Origin: a virus
Virus record (IMG/VR): IMGVR_UViG_3300020214_001384
Location: 1 to 25,549 of that record
DNA: 25,549 nt
Direction: 5' to 3' (one strand)
The translations under genes were made by a program, and so were the position numbers. Positions 1-10,900 of the stretch are shown here, in pieces. A model generated the notes under the pieces. That model ran no database searches and was not told where the DNA came from. It was given only the letters and a program-made list of their open reading frames with translations. The stretch's first letter is position 1; each line of letters opens with the position of its first letter.

Positions 1-92
1 AGAATGGTGGCTGTAATGTGCCTATGATTAATGTAACCTCATATTACTGGAAAGATAAATGTGAAGAACTACTCAGAGATGCTGCTAATTGA
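1..92 (+). CDS. 3' end of an unidentified plus-strand gene (partial)
   Basis: An open frame enters from the left edge, reads from position 3 and stops at TGA 90-92, giving 30 residues that end in WKDKCEELLRDAAN. The residue mix (two Cys, two Tyr, one Trp, a charged amphipathic end) is that of a normal protein tail. No minus-strand frame of any length competes here; the best one is 11 codons. The gene runs in the same direction as the small gene at 151-321 and converges on the large minus-strand block, so it is probably the end of the opposite transcription arm. Too little is visible to name a family. It could be a chance open frame, since 30 codons is short. Confidence 0.55.
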   Translation, partial: NGGCNVPMINVTSYYWKDKCEELLRDAAN

Positions 93-150
93 GAACTAAG
101 ACTACTATATAAGTAAACATCCCTTTGAAGTAATTGTAAAAAATTAAAAC

Positions 151-321
151 ATGATAAACGTTAGTATAGAACTAATCAGTCCTTACAGATCACTGCTTGG
201 TATCTTTTTTCAAAAAGGATCTGAACTAATAGAAGGAAAGAAGATGTATTTTACAGAAATATCCTTCGGTGCTATTTTTATCTTTTTAAGATTTGTAAAG
301 TATAACAAGGAGGGGCTATAA
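151..321 (+). CDS. small 56-aa hypothetical phage protein
   Basis: The frame runs from ATG at 151 to TAA at 319-321. The protein begins MINVSIELISPY, has a Lys/Glu-rich middle (around residues 24-31) and a hydrophobic, aromatic stretch around residues 38-49 (SFGAIFIFLRF) followed by a basic end. One such segment could be a membrane-associated helix or a beta-rich core. The start is preceded by an A-rich sequence (about 136-150) and no Shine-Dalgarno, as expected for Bacteroidota translation. It lies 58 nt after the partial upstream gene, on the same strand. Its stop codon falls in the loop of the hairpin at 307-331, only 8 nt from the stop of the convergent minus-strand gene. I do not recognise the family. 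Support comes from the balanced composition and the tight fit between gene end and terminator. Confidence 0.65.
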   Translation: MINVSIELISPYRSLLGIFFQKGSELIEGKKMYFTEISFGAIFIFLRFVKYNKEGL

Positions 322-331
322 GTCCCTCCTT
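307..331. terminator. hairpin between convergent genes, probable bidirectional terminator
   Basis: Bases 307-317 (AAGGAGGGGCT) pair with 321-331 (AGTCCCTCCTT) around the three-base loop ATA. On the plus strand this is an 11-bp stem with one G-U pair; on the minus strand the same position is an A-C mismatch. The stem contains the last codons and stop of the small plus-strand gene and touches the TAA (332-330) of the minus-strand gene. Neither side has a clean run of T, only U-rich tails (TTACTTTAT on plus, TTGTTATACTTT on minus). It is therefore an atypical intrinsic terminator, or a hairpin that blocks 3' exonucleases. It is the only strong stem noticed in a gap between genes. Confidence 0.65.
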
Positions 332-3300
332 ACTTTATGTAGAAGCTTTTTACTTGGTCATATGCTTCCCACTTATTAAGAACACTTAAAGCTGGTATGA
401 CATCCTTCCATTCTTTCCAAGCTTTTAATTCACCTTCATGTACCCCACGCTCGTAATAATTCTTATCATATGGTGGGAAAGGTATAAGCATCGTAGTTTT
501 TAATGCTTGACCAAAATCTTTAAGAGTAGTTAAAACAGCGAAAGGTGATTTAGCTATTAGATACTGCTCTTCCATACCAACAATAGGCATCATTGTAGAA
601 ACCTCTGTCATCTGACGGCTTTGCTGATAGGCCATGAAGTTTAACCAACGTTTTAAAGTCTTATCATCATCATCAGCTCCTTCAGATAGTGCTCTAAATA
701 CTCCATACATTGCAAAGCTAGCAGCAAAGAAAGCAAGCTCAGCTAAGTTCTTATACATGTTCTTAACCTGTATTTCATCAAGACCTTCCCAACCACTACG
801 AAGTTTTTCTAAAAATGATCCTTCAGACTCTTTAATATACTTAAGTAAATTAAGTATAGTAACATATCTACCTTCTACATCTCCCAAGTTTTCATCAGCA
901 TAACGCTTTTTAAACCTGACTTTATAAGCAGGGTACATCCATTTATGGAACTGTGCAGCAAGCTGACCTAACCAGTTTTCTTGTATAATCATTCTATCTT
1001 CAAAGGCATAGTTACCATGAATCTGTTTATTAACTTCAAAAATATAGTTATTTATATCATAGCGTTCTTTATCAGACATTTCAAACCCATCTTTTAAAGA
1101 AAGTTTACCTGTATTTGGATTAAATTCAAAAGCATCATATATAGACATAGTTTCACCAGTCTTACTGTTTGTAAGTTGGCGTGTCATTAATACGGCTATA
1201 CCAGACTTAGACTGTGAATTATATTCACCTCCCTCCTGTAATATGTAAGCCCAACTCATGACATCAACTCTACCAGCGTCTGCCTGGTATTTTCTGACCA
1301 TTCTAAAGTACTCTACAAGAGCTTCATATTTACTGTTAGGAGCTTTGTTCATGTAATAAGAGTCACTGCTTTTTCCAAGCCCTCTAAATACTCCTGGTAA
1401 ATAGTCTGTATTATATTCTCTTACAGCTCTTTGTGCTGCAGATCTATCGTAGTATAAGGCACCGGCTGTTTCAATAGATGTATTGATCCTAGCCATAATG
1501 TAATTGTTAATGTTACCAAATACGTTAAAACCTATTCCTTTTAATGAAGTTAGATTCTGTACACGTTTGGCCACCATAGCAACAGTAGATCTATTAAACT
1601 CCTGGTTATTATAATAAACCATTTGAAACCACTTCCGTAAACGTTTGGTTGCTAAAACATCTTCAGACCTTTTGATAACTGGCTTTCCTTCGTCATCTTT
1701 GGTTAGCTTAGATCCTCTACGTATAAGCTTATTGCCAAGTGAGTCTACTTCATAGTATACTCTATCATCCATTACTTTTGCAATGGCTTGTAAATCAGAC
1801 TCAATGTTACCCATTACTTCATAGTTTTCAGCCATGCTGGCAAAAGCTATCAAGTTGTTTACAAGATCCCCTTCTATCTCACCTGCTTTTACTTTACCTT
1901 CTTCTATCTTTAAATATTCTTTAAGCTTCCGCTTTTCCTGCAGATAATCCTTTTGGCTGATCTTATTCTGAGCTCGGTTATTCTTTAGCTTATTTAGTTC
2001 ATTTTTTAAGTATTCTACACGTCCTTCATTCTGAAGTTTACCTACATATAAAATAGGAAGACCTCTGTCAACTTGACCAAGTTCATCAACCAGTCTTTGG
2101 TTTGTATATGCGTCTGAAGTAAACAAATTTTTCATAGCTTTAGCTACAGCTTTTGTAAACCCAGGCCCTTTGCTTGCAAGAGTATCAAAAAAAGCTCCTC
2201 TTACTCTACCTACTTTACCACGCATTTGTGCAGCAACCTCAGGGGGTAGTTTTTCTAATGCATTCTGATACTCCTCAATCCAAGCTTTATAGAACTCAGC
2301 TTGAGCTTTTTCCAACTCTGTTTTAGGGTTCATCAACTTGACATACTTGGCATCACGCAGGTCTGTGCCATCTTCAGCAATATCTCTAACTTCTACAAAA
2401 TCACTCTTTACAAAATACCCTGTTTTTAAAGTCACTCGTCCTTTGAACGTACCATCTGCTTCCATTACAGCACCCCAGTAATTGCTTTCATTAAAGTACT
2501 TGAGTCTAAACTGTTCATACTGTTCATCAGTTATGCCAGACTTCTTTTCCCATTTATAAAAAACTGTTCCATCTGGCCTATTAAAAGCAATCAGCTCCTG
2601 GTAACGGTTACGAATTAACTTGTATGAGTCTGTATATTTATGATACTTACCATCTTCAGCCCCATTAGGACCCAGGATCTCTGCATTGTTAAACTCTCTC
2701 CAACCAGCTTTATCATAAAATAATTTTACATTATAGTCTAGATCTTCTTGTCTAGCGTTGGCTGGATCAAGTATTGGTACGTACTGCTTACGCTCACCAT
2801 TTTTCTCAGTAATCTTATTCTTAACAGCATAATACATATCAAAGTACTGAGAGCCAATCTTTGTCACATATCTACCAGTAAATTTTCCGGCTTTGTCAAA
2901 GACTTTCATGAAGTCAAAGAACTTGCCGTCAGGCTTAGTTACACCTGCAGCTTTTAGCAAAGCATTGCCAAATTGCTGTATACGATTGATAGTAGACTCT
3001 GTATTATCTTTTGCTCGGTTAACAGCAGCTTTGTAGATCTTATCTGCTATTGCTAAGAGTGTATCTTTAGAAGTAGCCATATCACCCAAGAAGTAATCTT
3101 CAGCTGGGATGTCATAAACTTCTTTCATTATGTTAGTGAGCTCCTCTTCTGATAAATCTCTAGATGTGTTATCTTTTACTACTTTCTTTACATAAAGTTC
3201 AATGTTATCATCAATGGCTTCTTTAGTATCATCTAATATACCAAGCAGATCTAGCATCATAGCTTGCTGTTCTTTACTACCTACCCCTTTAATATTTACA

Positions 3301-4886
3301 ATACCCCTATAAGATTCAATGTATTTATTGACCTCAAGAAGCATGGTTATATACTTTGGATCATTTATTGCATCAGGAGCAGTTATTTGCTTCAGATATT
3401 CCTTGATCTCTTTATTTGCAAAACGTAGAAAAGCACCATAAGCAACAGACGGTTTATCTAGTTTAAGCTCAGAACCCATCATTACAATAAGTTCATTGAT
3501 CTTATCTATCATCAAGTTCTTATCTACACTAGTTTTACCCTCACGTATTCTTTCTAAATACTTCTTTCTTATTTCAAATAAGTTGATTACTTTTCTTACC
3601 TCCTGATACATTCTTTCAAACATATCACCATAAAGCTCTTTCTCAGGCTTAGATTCTTCCTCTGTTAAAAAGTCTGGATCATCTGCCGGATTATCTTTAC
3701 CCAATTCTTTTTTCAGTTCTGATGTACGGTTCCTTGGCTCTAGCTCGGTTGGTATAACTTTGTCTACAAAATCTTTATTGATAGACAATGGATGTCTTAC
3801 TTCTCCTTCCCAGCTTATATCGGTTACTTTACGAGCTTTATCTAGATCTACTTTTAAATGTAGAGTAGATACTTCTTCTACTTCAAAACCAGCTAGTTCA
3901 ATAAGTTTTTTATAGGTTCCTACTTGGATACCGTGTTGCTGTCTAGTTGATAAAGTCTGTCCAACAAACACTGAACCTGACTTAACAGGATACTTGCGAT
4001 CATAGTTCTCTGATTTTACAGAGTTCTTTGATACTTTCAAATCTACTACACGGAGTCTACCTGTAGGGCTAATTACTAACAAGTCAAGAGAACCGGCCAC
4101 TTTAGATTGGTTATCTCCTAGTGCCACCTGAGTGACTACAATTGAACCATCTCTGGTTATACCATCAATATAAGCTTGCAGAACTGTGTATATGTTTTTT
4201 AAAACAGCCTCATCTATTTCTGATATCTCAGATGCTGATTCTTTAAAACTTTTACCTGATATGATACCTTGAAGTAACTTATCTATTGCAGTACCTATTG
4301 CACGATTTGCAGCATAAGCATCATCTTCAAGTTTACCTTTAATAGCTGTGGTTACTGAAGTATAGACCTCACCCTCTGAGTCAATGTACACATGACTAGT
4401 TGGCTCAAGCACAACTGGATTCTCTGGATTTTCAACCAGTGCTTCTACAATAGCCTGCTGTAGTTTATTACCTCTTTTACCAGCCTTCTTTAAAAACTCT
4501 GCTTTTTCAGGATTTAGAACATACCCCGTACTTACTTTTCCAAAACGACTGTTTTGATTTAAGACATTATTTTTAAATACAGCAAACTTGGGCTCACCAT
4601 TTTCATCGGCAAATAGACCCAAAGATTTGTTCATGTTTGTAAAAAAAGTCTGATATTCAGAACTGTACGCAATACTCCATAGACCCACTGCTATTTCTTC
4701 TGCAGATTCATTCAATAAAGTACCATCCTCAAGACGATCTCTTAAGTAAGGAATACTATCTATAAATTTCTGAGCACCTTCTTGTTTTACAGTCTTTAGT
4801 ATCTCTTCATATAAAATAGAAGATTTCTCATTAGGAGCTAGTACTTTATCAACTTTACCATTTGTTCTATACAACTGACAGGCCAT
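330..4886 (-). CDS. 1518-aa virion-type protein with N-terminal PD-(D/E)XK nuclease domain
   Basis: Last gene of the minus-strand block, 41 nt after the polymerase fusion, with no Shine-Dalgarno before ATG 4886. Residues about 160-290 look like a RecB/Cas4-type PD-(D/E)XK nuclease: H165-V-Y with SVTT just after, a GTAID motif at 198-202, then D268 in GSLDLL and D282-L-K284 in VVDLKVS, spaced as the metal-binding Asp and the D-x-K pair usually are. The remaining roughly 1200 residues are charged and mostly helical, with several Lys/Glu-rich stretches, and resemble no enzyme I can name. Near the C-terminus a hydrophobic segment (about 1384-1401) is followed by an acidic GADDDDK run. Nucleases of this type are known in crAss-like phages near the polymerase genes. 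Packaging in the virion is inferred from the operon. The role (host DNA degradation, DNA processing on entry, or packaging) is not visible. Confidence 0.85.
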   Translation of the reverse strand: MACQLYRTNGKVDKVLAPNEKSSILYEEILKTVKQEGAQKFIDSIPYLRDRLEDGTLLNESAEEIAVGLWSIAYSSEYQTFFTNMNKSLGLFADENGEPKFAVFKNNVLNQNSRFGKVSTGYVLNPEKAEFLKKAGKRGNKLQQAIVEALVENPENPVVLEPTSHVYIDSEGEVYTSVTTAIKGKLEDDAYAANRAIGTAIDKLLQGIISGKSFKESASEISEIDEAVLKNIYTVLQAYIDGITRDGSIVVTQVALGDNQSKVAGSLDLLVISPTGRLRVVDLKVSKNSVKSENYDRKYPVKSGSVFVGQTLSTRQQHGIQVGTYKKLIELAGFEVEEVSTLHLKVDLDKARKVTDISWEGEVRHPLSINKDFVDKVIPTELEPRNRTSELKKELGKDNPADDPDFLTEEESKPEKELYGDMFERMYQEVRKVINLFEIRKKYLERIREGKTSVDKNLMIDKINELIVMMGSELKLDKPSVAYGAFLRFANKEIKEYLKQITAPDAINDPKYITMLLEVNKYIESYRGIVNIKGVGSKEQQAMMLDLLGILDDTKEAIDDNIELYVKKVVKDNTSRDLSEEELTNIMKEVYDIPAEDYFLGDMATSKDTLLAIADKIYKAAVNRAKDNTESTINRIQQFGNALLKAAGVTKPDGKFFDFMKVFDKAGKFTGRYVTKIGSQYFDMYYAVKNKITEKNGERKQYVPILDPANARQEDLDYNVKLFYDKAGWREFNNAEILGPNGAEDGKYHKYTDSYKLIRNRYQELIAFNRPDGTVFYKWEKKSGITDEQYEQFRLKYFNESNYWGAVMEADGTFKGRVTLKTGYFVKSDFVEVRDIAEDGTDLRDAKYVKLMNPKTELEKAQAEFYKAWIEEYQNALEKLPPEVAAQMRGKVGRVRGAFFDTLASKGPGFTKAVAKAMKNLFTSDAYTNQRLVDELGQVDRGLPILYVGKLQNEGRVEYLKNELNKLKNNRAQNKISQKDYLQEKRKLKEYLKIEEGKVKAGEIEGDLVNNLIAFASMAENYEVMGNIESDLQAIAKVMDDRVYYEVDSLGNKLIRRGSKLTKDDEGKPVIKRSEDVLATKRLRKWFQMVYYNNQEFNRSTVAMVAKRVQNLTSLKGIGFNVFGNINNYIMARINTSIETAGALYYDRSAAQRAVREYNTDYLPGVFRGLGKSSDSYYMNKAPNSKYEALVEYFRMVRKYQADAGRVDVMSWAYILQEGGEYNSQSKSGIAVLMTRQLTNSKTGETMSIYDAFEFNPNTGKLSLKDGFEMSDKERYDINNYIFEVNKQIHGNYAFEDRMIIQENWLGQLAAQFHKWMYPAYKVRFKKRYADENLGDVEGRYVTILNLLKYIKESEGSFLEKLRSGWEGLDEIQVKNMYKNLAELAFFAASFAMYGVFRALSEGADDDDKTLKRWLNFMAYQQSRQMTEVSTMMPIVGMEEQYLIAKSPFAVLTTLKDFGQALKTTMLIPFPPYDKNYYERGVHEGELKAWKEWKDVIPALSVLNKWEAYDQVKSFYIK
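4035..4394 (-). other. PD-(D/E)XK nuclease motif region (residues 165-284 of the 1518-aa protein)
   Basis: Positions 4394 to 4035 encode, in order, H165, the GTAID motif (198-202), D268 and D282-x-K284. In RecB-like relatives the second motif is usually G-T-x-x-H. Here Asp202 stands where His is expected, while the Asp and D-x-K residues needed for metal binding are present. Confidence 0.75.
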
Positions 4887-4927
4887 AAGATTCTGGATTT
4901 ATTTAATATAAAGTATACAAGTAGATT

Positions 4928-7900
4928 TTACCCACCTGCACACTCATCATTAAGAGGATTTTGTCCACGTGACATCATTTCTATCCTACGTTTAATTTCT
5001 TCAGGATCTACCGGAGGATTTTTTTCACTTGTTGGAGAGCTATCTGAACCAAATATCTGGCTGCTTTCTACCATGCGTCTGATTAAATCAACATTAGGCT
5101 TACCTTCAGCTGCTGCTTGTTTAAGACTTTCTGCTGAATTTTCTGTAGATGTAGACACTATAGGAGCTGCCGCACTGGGAACATAGCCAAGTGCTCTTAA
5201 CAGATCTGCAGGAGTTACTATTTTTTCAAACTCTTTAGCAGTCATTTTTTCTTTCAGCATATCAATAACATCTCCTTCAAAGGTAACACCTTTACCAGCC
5301 TCTATCTTCATTGTGATACCATAATCTTCAAGTAAGATTGATTTTGGAGACCGTGACCCTGTATCTACTGGTTTAGAAGCAGCAGCTACTTTTGCATCAG
5401 CAGCTGTTTGCTGTACAGGAAATCCATGGCGAAGCATCCAATTTTCTTCTTTAACAGCATCCTCAGATTTAGTATAATAAAAAGGATTAAAATCCGCTGT
5501 GTTTCCAATAGGGCGTCTATATCTTGGCAGCTTAGCTGTTTCGGGTATAGGATCAAACATAGCAGCACCTTTAAATGTCTTAGCCGCACCCTTTCTTTGT
5601 ACTGGCTCATAGAATGCTGCTATACCCTGAGCTACTAATTCACCCTTTTGAATAAGTCTTTTTGGATCAAAGTTTTTATCCTGGCTTTTTTTAGTCTTTC
5701 TAACTGATTTAAGAATATAGTACTTATCTGCTTTAAACATATCACCACTGCTTACTTTAATTATATAAGGAAATAACACTTGTCCAGAAGGATTACTTAT
5801 AAAGCCTTTATCTCTTAGTGATTGCATGTTTTTACTAAACTTACCTTTTTCGTTATCATTGAACTTACGACTTTTTGTTCTGGACTCTTTTAGCTCTTCT
5901 TTTTCCTCTTCACTTAGTGAAGTGACATACTCAATGTAATCCTCATCACTCATGAATGTGATACCAGCCTGCTCCTCTAAACTCATCTCAGATATAGCTT
6001 GTTGCTTGTCTCTTGTTCCACGGAATATATCAATACTTATTCCTTTTTCTGTCTCTACTAATGACGCAGGTTCAAAGCTGTCTACAACTTTATTTCCTGT
6101 AGGCTCAAACTTGCTTTCATTGTAAATAAGCATCTTGCGTACATAGTATGAGTTACCAGTATGAGTAACGTAATTCTCCATAAACTCATTGAATAAATCA
6201 AGAGAGGTTATTCCAAAGACTTTCTTATACTGCTCATCCATTTCTTCCACATTATCAGCATTAACTGATAGCTTTAGAATATCGTTGGCACGACCAGTGC
6301 TATTAAGAAAATCTGTAAATATAAAGTTTGGTATGTAGCGTATAAATGATCCACTTCTAAACTGAGCACCATCTTTTACAATTAAATAGTTGAACAGAGC
6401 ATTAGCCATATCACGGCCGTTGCGTCCTTTACCATCAAAGTCTTCTTCTGACTGATATATATCTACAAATGCATCACGAAGTTTTTCAATCTGGTATTCA
6501 CTTAATTTAGCCCATGTGTTAGCCTCAAGTTTATTTATACCATCTCTGTTCTTTGAATTAAGAGCTATCTTGGACTCTGCATCAACTACACTTGTAGAAA
6601 TTACATTTAAAAACTGATTAGCTAAATAGTTATTAGGAAGCTTTTGACGGATGGTTCTCATGATTTCTACAATATCCATAAAGTCTTCCCCTTTGGCTAC
6701 GGCTGCTTCATCATAAAGAAGTGCATTAGTCATTGTAGATAGCGTACCAGTTCTGCCGCTTTCAGCTAAGAACTTTCTATACGCCTTAATTGACAGATAT
6801 GATATAAGATCTTTCTTAAGCTCTGTATTAAATCTTTCTCTAAGAGAAGGTCTGACATTTAAGTTAGACTTAACTATATCCTCAATACGCTTAAATATAG
6901 CTGTTCTTTCCAAGAACATACCTTTACTGATCTCACTTATCTGGTCAGCAATCTTGATGTATCCTTGTATATATGTGTGGAAAGGCTTGTTTTGGTCATA
7001 GCCCATCATAATCTGACGAAGATCAAAAGGAGGAACCTGGCCATATATTGGATCTAAATATCTTTCAAACTTCTCATTATCTCTTACTCTCAGACCAAGC
7101 ATATCAATCTTTTCGTTGATAGCATCGTACTCTTCAAAGCTAGTACCAAGTCCTTTGGTGAGTTTTAATATACCAGCTACAGCACTGTAGTAACGACTCT
7201 GGTTTATTATTCCCATGAAGTCTTCCATTACAGATGCCTGGTAAGTTGCACTAGAACCGTTGTCTTTAATATTATTTACAAGTATATCGTCAGTTAAATC
7301 TTCTTTAGAATACTCTTGACCAGCTCTTTCTTGATACTTGTTCAGCAACTCTTTTGCAACTTGAGACTTGAATATTAAGCTTTCTGCACCGGTCTTAATA
7401 TTATTTGAAGCAATTTTAGTTTGCTCAAAATACTCTCTTACAACTGGTTGTAGCATTAACAAAACAGCTGAGCGAAGAGGTACACCTTGAGCTACTATAT
7501 TAGATACATATCCAACTGCTTCAATGTTCAATCCTAAACGAGCAGCCAGACGCTCTTTTGTGTTATCAGTCATAGCTGACACAAGAGTGGATATAGTACT
7601 GAATATACGCTGGTTTGAATCATACTTACCAGACGCAGAATTATAACTTCTTGTATTACCGTAGTTTGAGAAAACATGACCATTCAGCTTAAAGTTAAAT
7701 ATCTTTGCAGGTTTGCCATCTGAACCTATAAAAGTATCTCTTAGCTTGATATTGAAGTTGTTTAATATAGCATATACAAGCATAGAATTAACTGCAGGAC
7801 CGATGTTTCTAGAACCTTCTTTGTTATTCTTATAAGCTTTATACTTACCAAGCAAGCTATCGGTGTCAGATCCGCCCTCAAGAAGTACTTCTCCAAGTCC

Positions 7901-10900
7901 TTTAGGATATATTTTGTTTCCGTCTTCATTAACACCTATAGATAATAGATCTAAAAAATTATCTGTTGCAGCTGGATCTAATAAATCACTTAATGCTTTT
8001 ACAGAAGCTACTTTAAATCCAATGGCGTTACTACCACCCTTTGTTACGTGCTCGTTATTTAAAAAAGCTAATTTTTGAGCAAGTATTCTGTTGTTAAGTA
8101 CACCGTTATTAAGTTCAGTTTTAGAGCTTGCAAGTTCTATCTCAGTTGCTGGCAATCCAATTTCTTTTAAACTTTCTTGTATAAGCCTAGTCTCTACATC
8201 TTTCATTTCTGTAGCAATAGACTTAAACTCATTATACCACTGAGTACCCATTGTAAGCACAAAATCTCGTTCTTCTTTTTCATCTAGTGCAGCTATCATT
8301 TCTTGCAAGTCTCTTACAAAGTATGTGTCTTCAGTTAGACCATATTGGTCAGAGAACTCTTTAAGTTCAGGAATACCAGTTAGCTTTTGCCTAATAGAAT
8401 CAACTAATCTAGCACTTACAACAGCAGTAACAAACCCTTGACGAATAGACCCATCAGACTTTTGAATATTATTAAAAGCTTTATCTATATCTTTTTCTAG
8501 CCGTTTAAGATCTGCTATTTTCTTTAGTATTGATAAATAATTAGGATCAGTATCTTTTTTCTTTTCAAGCTCTTCTCTGAATGTTCTATTGTTTTTAGAA
8601 TTCCATCTTACAAACTCTTCAAACTTTCCTTCTCTTGTCTTTGCACTACCGTAAGCTACACGTTTACCACTTCTAGTATAAGTCTCTGCAATGTGCATGT
8701 AGAGTTTATCTATGTCAAAGTCAGCTCCTGAAATCTCAATAAGCTCATGAGGAAATACAGCCGTAGAACCATAATAAGCAGGCATAAAGTCCACCATCTT
8801 CAAAGAAATAAACGAGTGCTTATCCTGACTTGGAATACGTACTCCAAACATCTTTGCAATATGATCTGGAATTCTATCTCCAGGCTTTAAGTTCATGTCT
8901 TCCATAAAGTGAGGAGGCATCATAAACTCAGAGTAACGGCCTATTATCTTCCCGTTCTTATCATACTCAGGTACATTATGACGCAAGTCATCTACATAAA
9001 TATCTCCTTCTTTTAAATCTGTAAACTGACGGTCTAAATCATTGTTCCAACGCTTAGCCTTCATGTATTTTTTAGGATCTTTTTCTACTACAGAACGCTG
9101 AACAACCTCACCTATAGGATTACCTTCTTCATCAAATCTGCCAGTAAATACTTTAACTACTTTTATACCAAAGTTTGACATCAAGGCCACAGAGTGACCA
9201 GGAGATTTTTCACTCATTACCCCTTTAGAGAAGTATGCTAAGAATAACTGAGTATACTTTTCAAGAGTAAGTGTACTGTTAAGATTATATTTCGGCTTGC
9301 CTGTTTCCTCATCTAATGAAAAGAATTCTAAAAGCTGACTGTCTGCTCCTGAAGATCTCAGAGTTTCAATAGCTCTTTGTTGGAACTTCTCTAGTTTAGC
9401 AGTTATTTTATCTTGCTGTATTGACTTACCAAGCTCTTCAAAACCTTTCTCAATATCAAAGATATCGTTACGAGCTCTGAAATAATTGTTTTTAATACGT
9501 TGATCTGTATCTTTTAAATAAAGATTCTTAAGTTCACCAATGGTTGTATTTGATCCCATAAAGTTAACCTGTGTACTATTATCTTGTTCTGCAATAATAA
9601 TCTGTTTAGCCTGCGTAGGATCTGTAATCTGTATTTTATTTGACGGGTTAACCAGCTGTAGTCTCCAGTACTTTGTACTTTGGCCAACAAAGTTATCATC
9701 TGAAGCATGTCTAAAACCACTTCTTGAATCAAATATGTTTCTCTTAATACCTTTACTTGCAGACTTAGGGGCAGCAAATGTTACTGTAGAGTTTTCAGAC
9801 TCAAATCTCTCCATACGCTCTCTTAAGTCATGCAGCTCCTCATAGCCGGGTCTAGCAATCCATCGGCCATCTACCTGCATAGAAGTAAGCTCTTTAGTAA
9901 GCATTACCGTAGAGGTTTTGATATATTGAGGACCGTCAAAATAAACAAGCTTGTAAGAGTTAAACATTCCCTCTATAGCCTTCAGACCATTCTCGCCAAA
10001 TATTTCTTCTGGTGTAAGCTTTTCACCGTTTTCAATCTTATCTAAAATCTTAGCTCTTTGAGGTGTCAGCTGCCCTAATCCAAACAACGTATAACGCATA
10101 CCTTTTGTAGTAGTATAAGACTGAGCATCAGCTTTATCTTTTAATCCACCAGCAAACTTTGCTTTATACTTAGGGTCATTAAAAGTTAAAATATGTGACT
10201 TAGTAAACTGTTCAGTAATACCCAGCTCAGGAGCAAGAACAACAGATTCTAAACTAGCTCCAGAACCGTTGGCTCCTTTAGCACGTTTAACCTGGTCAAT
10301 GTCATCTTTAAAAGCTTTAGCCTCATCACCATACAGAAGCTGATTAAATGAAAGAGTATTAAGATAGTCATTAATTAGTATCTGACTTAAGTTATGCCTT
10401 ACACTATTAGGAATAAGGTTAAGCTTATCATTCTTTTTCTCATCCGGAATGTTCTTATTTTCCTCCCCTTTAGATTCAAAACCAGCTACAATAAAGTCAT
10501 CAACCAAATTATTTACAATAGTCTCGTTGTTATTCTCATCCTTACTGATTGTAACTACTCCCAAGTTATCTAGCTTTTCAACAAACTGTGATATCTGTTC
10601 TCCCCAGTATTCTTGAATACGAGAATTAATTTTAGCCACTTTTGTATTAATGTCAAAAGATGGGTTTAATGCATCAGCTTCTAGTTCTTCAGCTAGTTGT
10701 TTGCCAAGAGCATTGGCCATCTTGTAAAACTTCAAGCCACGAGGCTTTTTCTTTGCATCTCTGTTTCCGTTACTGTCTACAGAATAATGGTAACCTTCAA
10801 TCTCACCGTCTGTATATATACCGGTTTTGATCTCAAGATTTACTGTCTGGATTCTTGCAAACTCCCTAGCTACTTCTTTAGCCATCATCACAACAGCCTC

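Noticed and set aside
200-221. T-run followed by A-run (ATCTTTTTTCAAAAAGGAT) that could fold
   Set aside because: Inside the 56-codon gene, A-T only apart from the ends, with a loop too small to be stable. Likely coding chance (FFQK).
5386-5610. Minus-strand 74-codon frame overlapping the fusion gene
   Set aside because: Same strand but shifted frame within the intact giant gene; no sign of a programmed frameshift or separate start.
9540-9845. 101-codon plus-strand open frame, the longest on that strand
   Set aside because: It lies wholly within the polymerase motif region of the giant gene on the other strand. Its product is Cys/Leu/Ser-rich, as expected from reading the complement.
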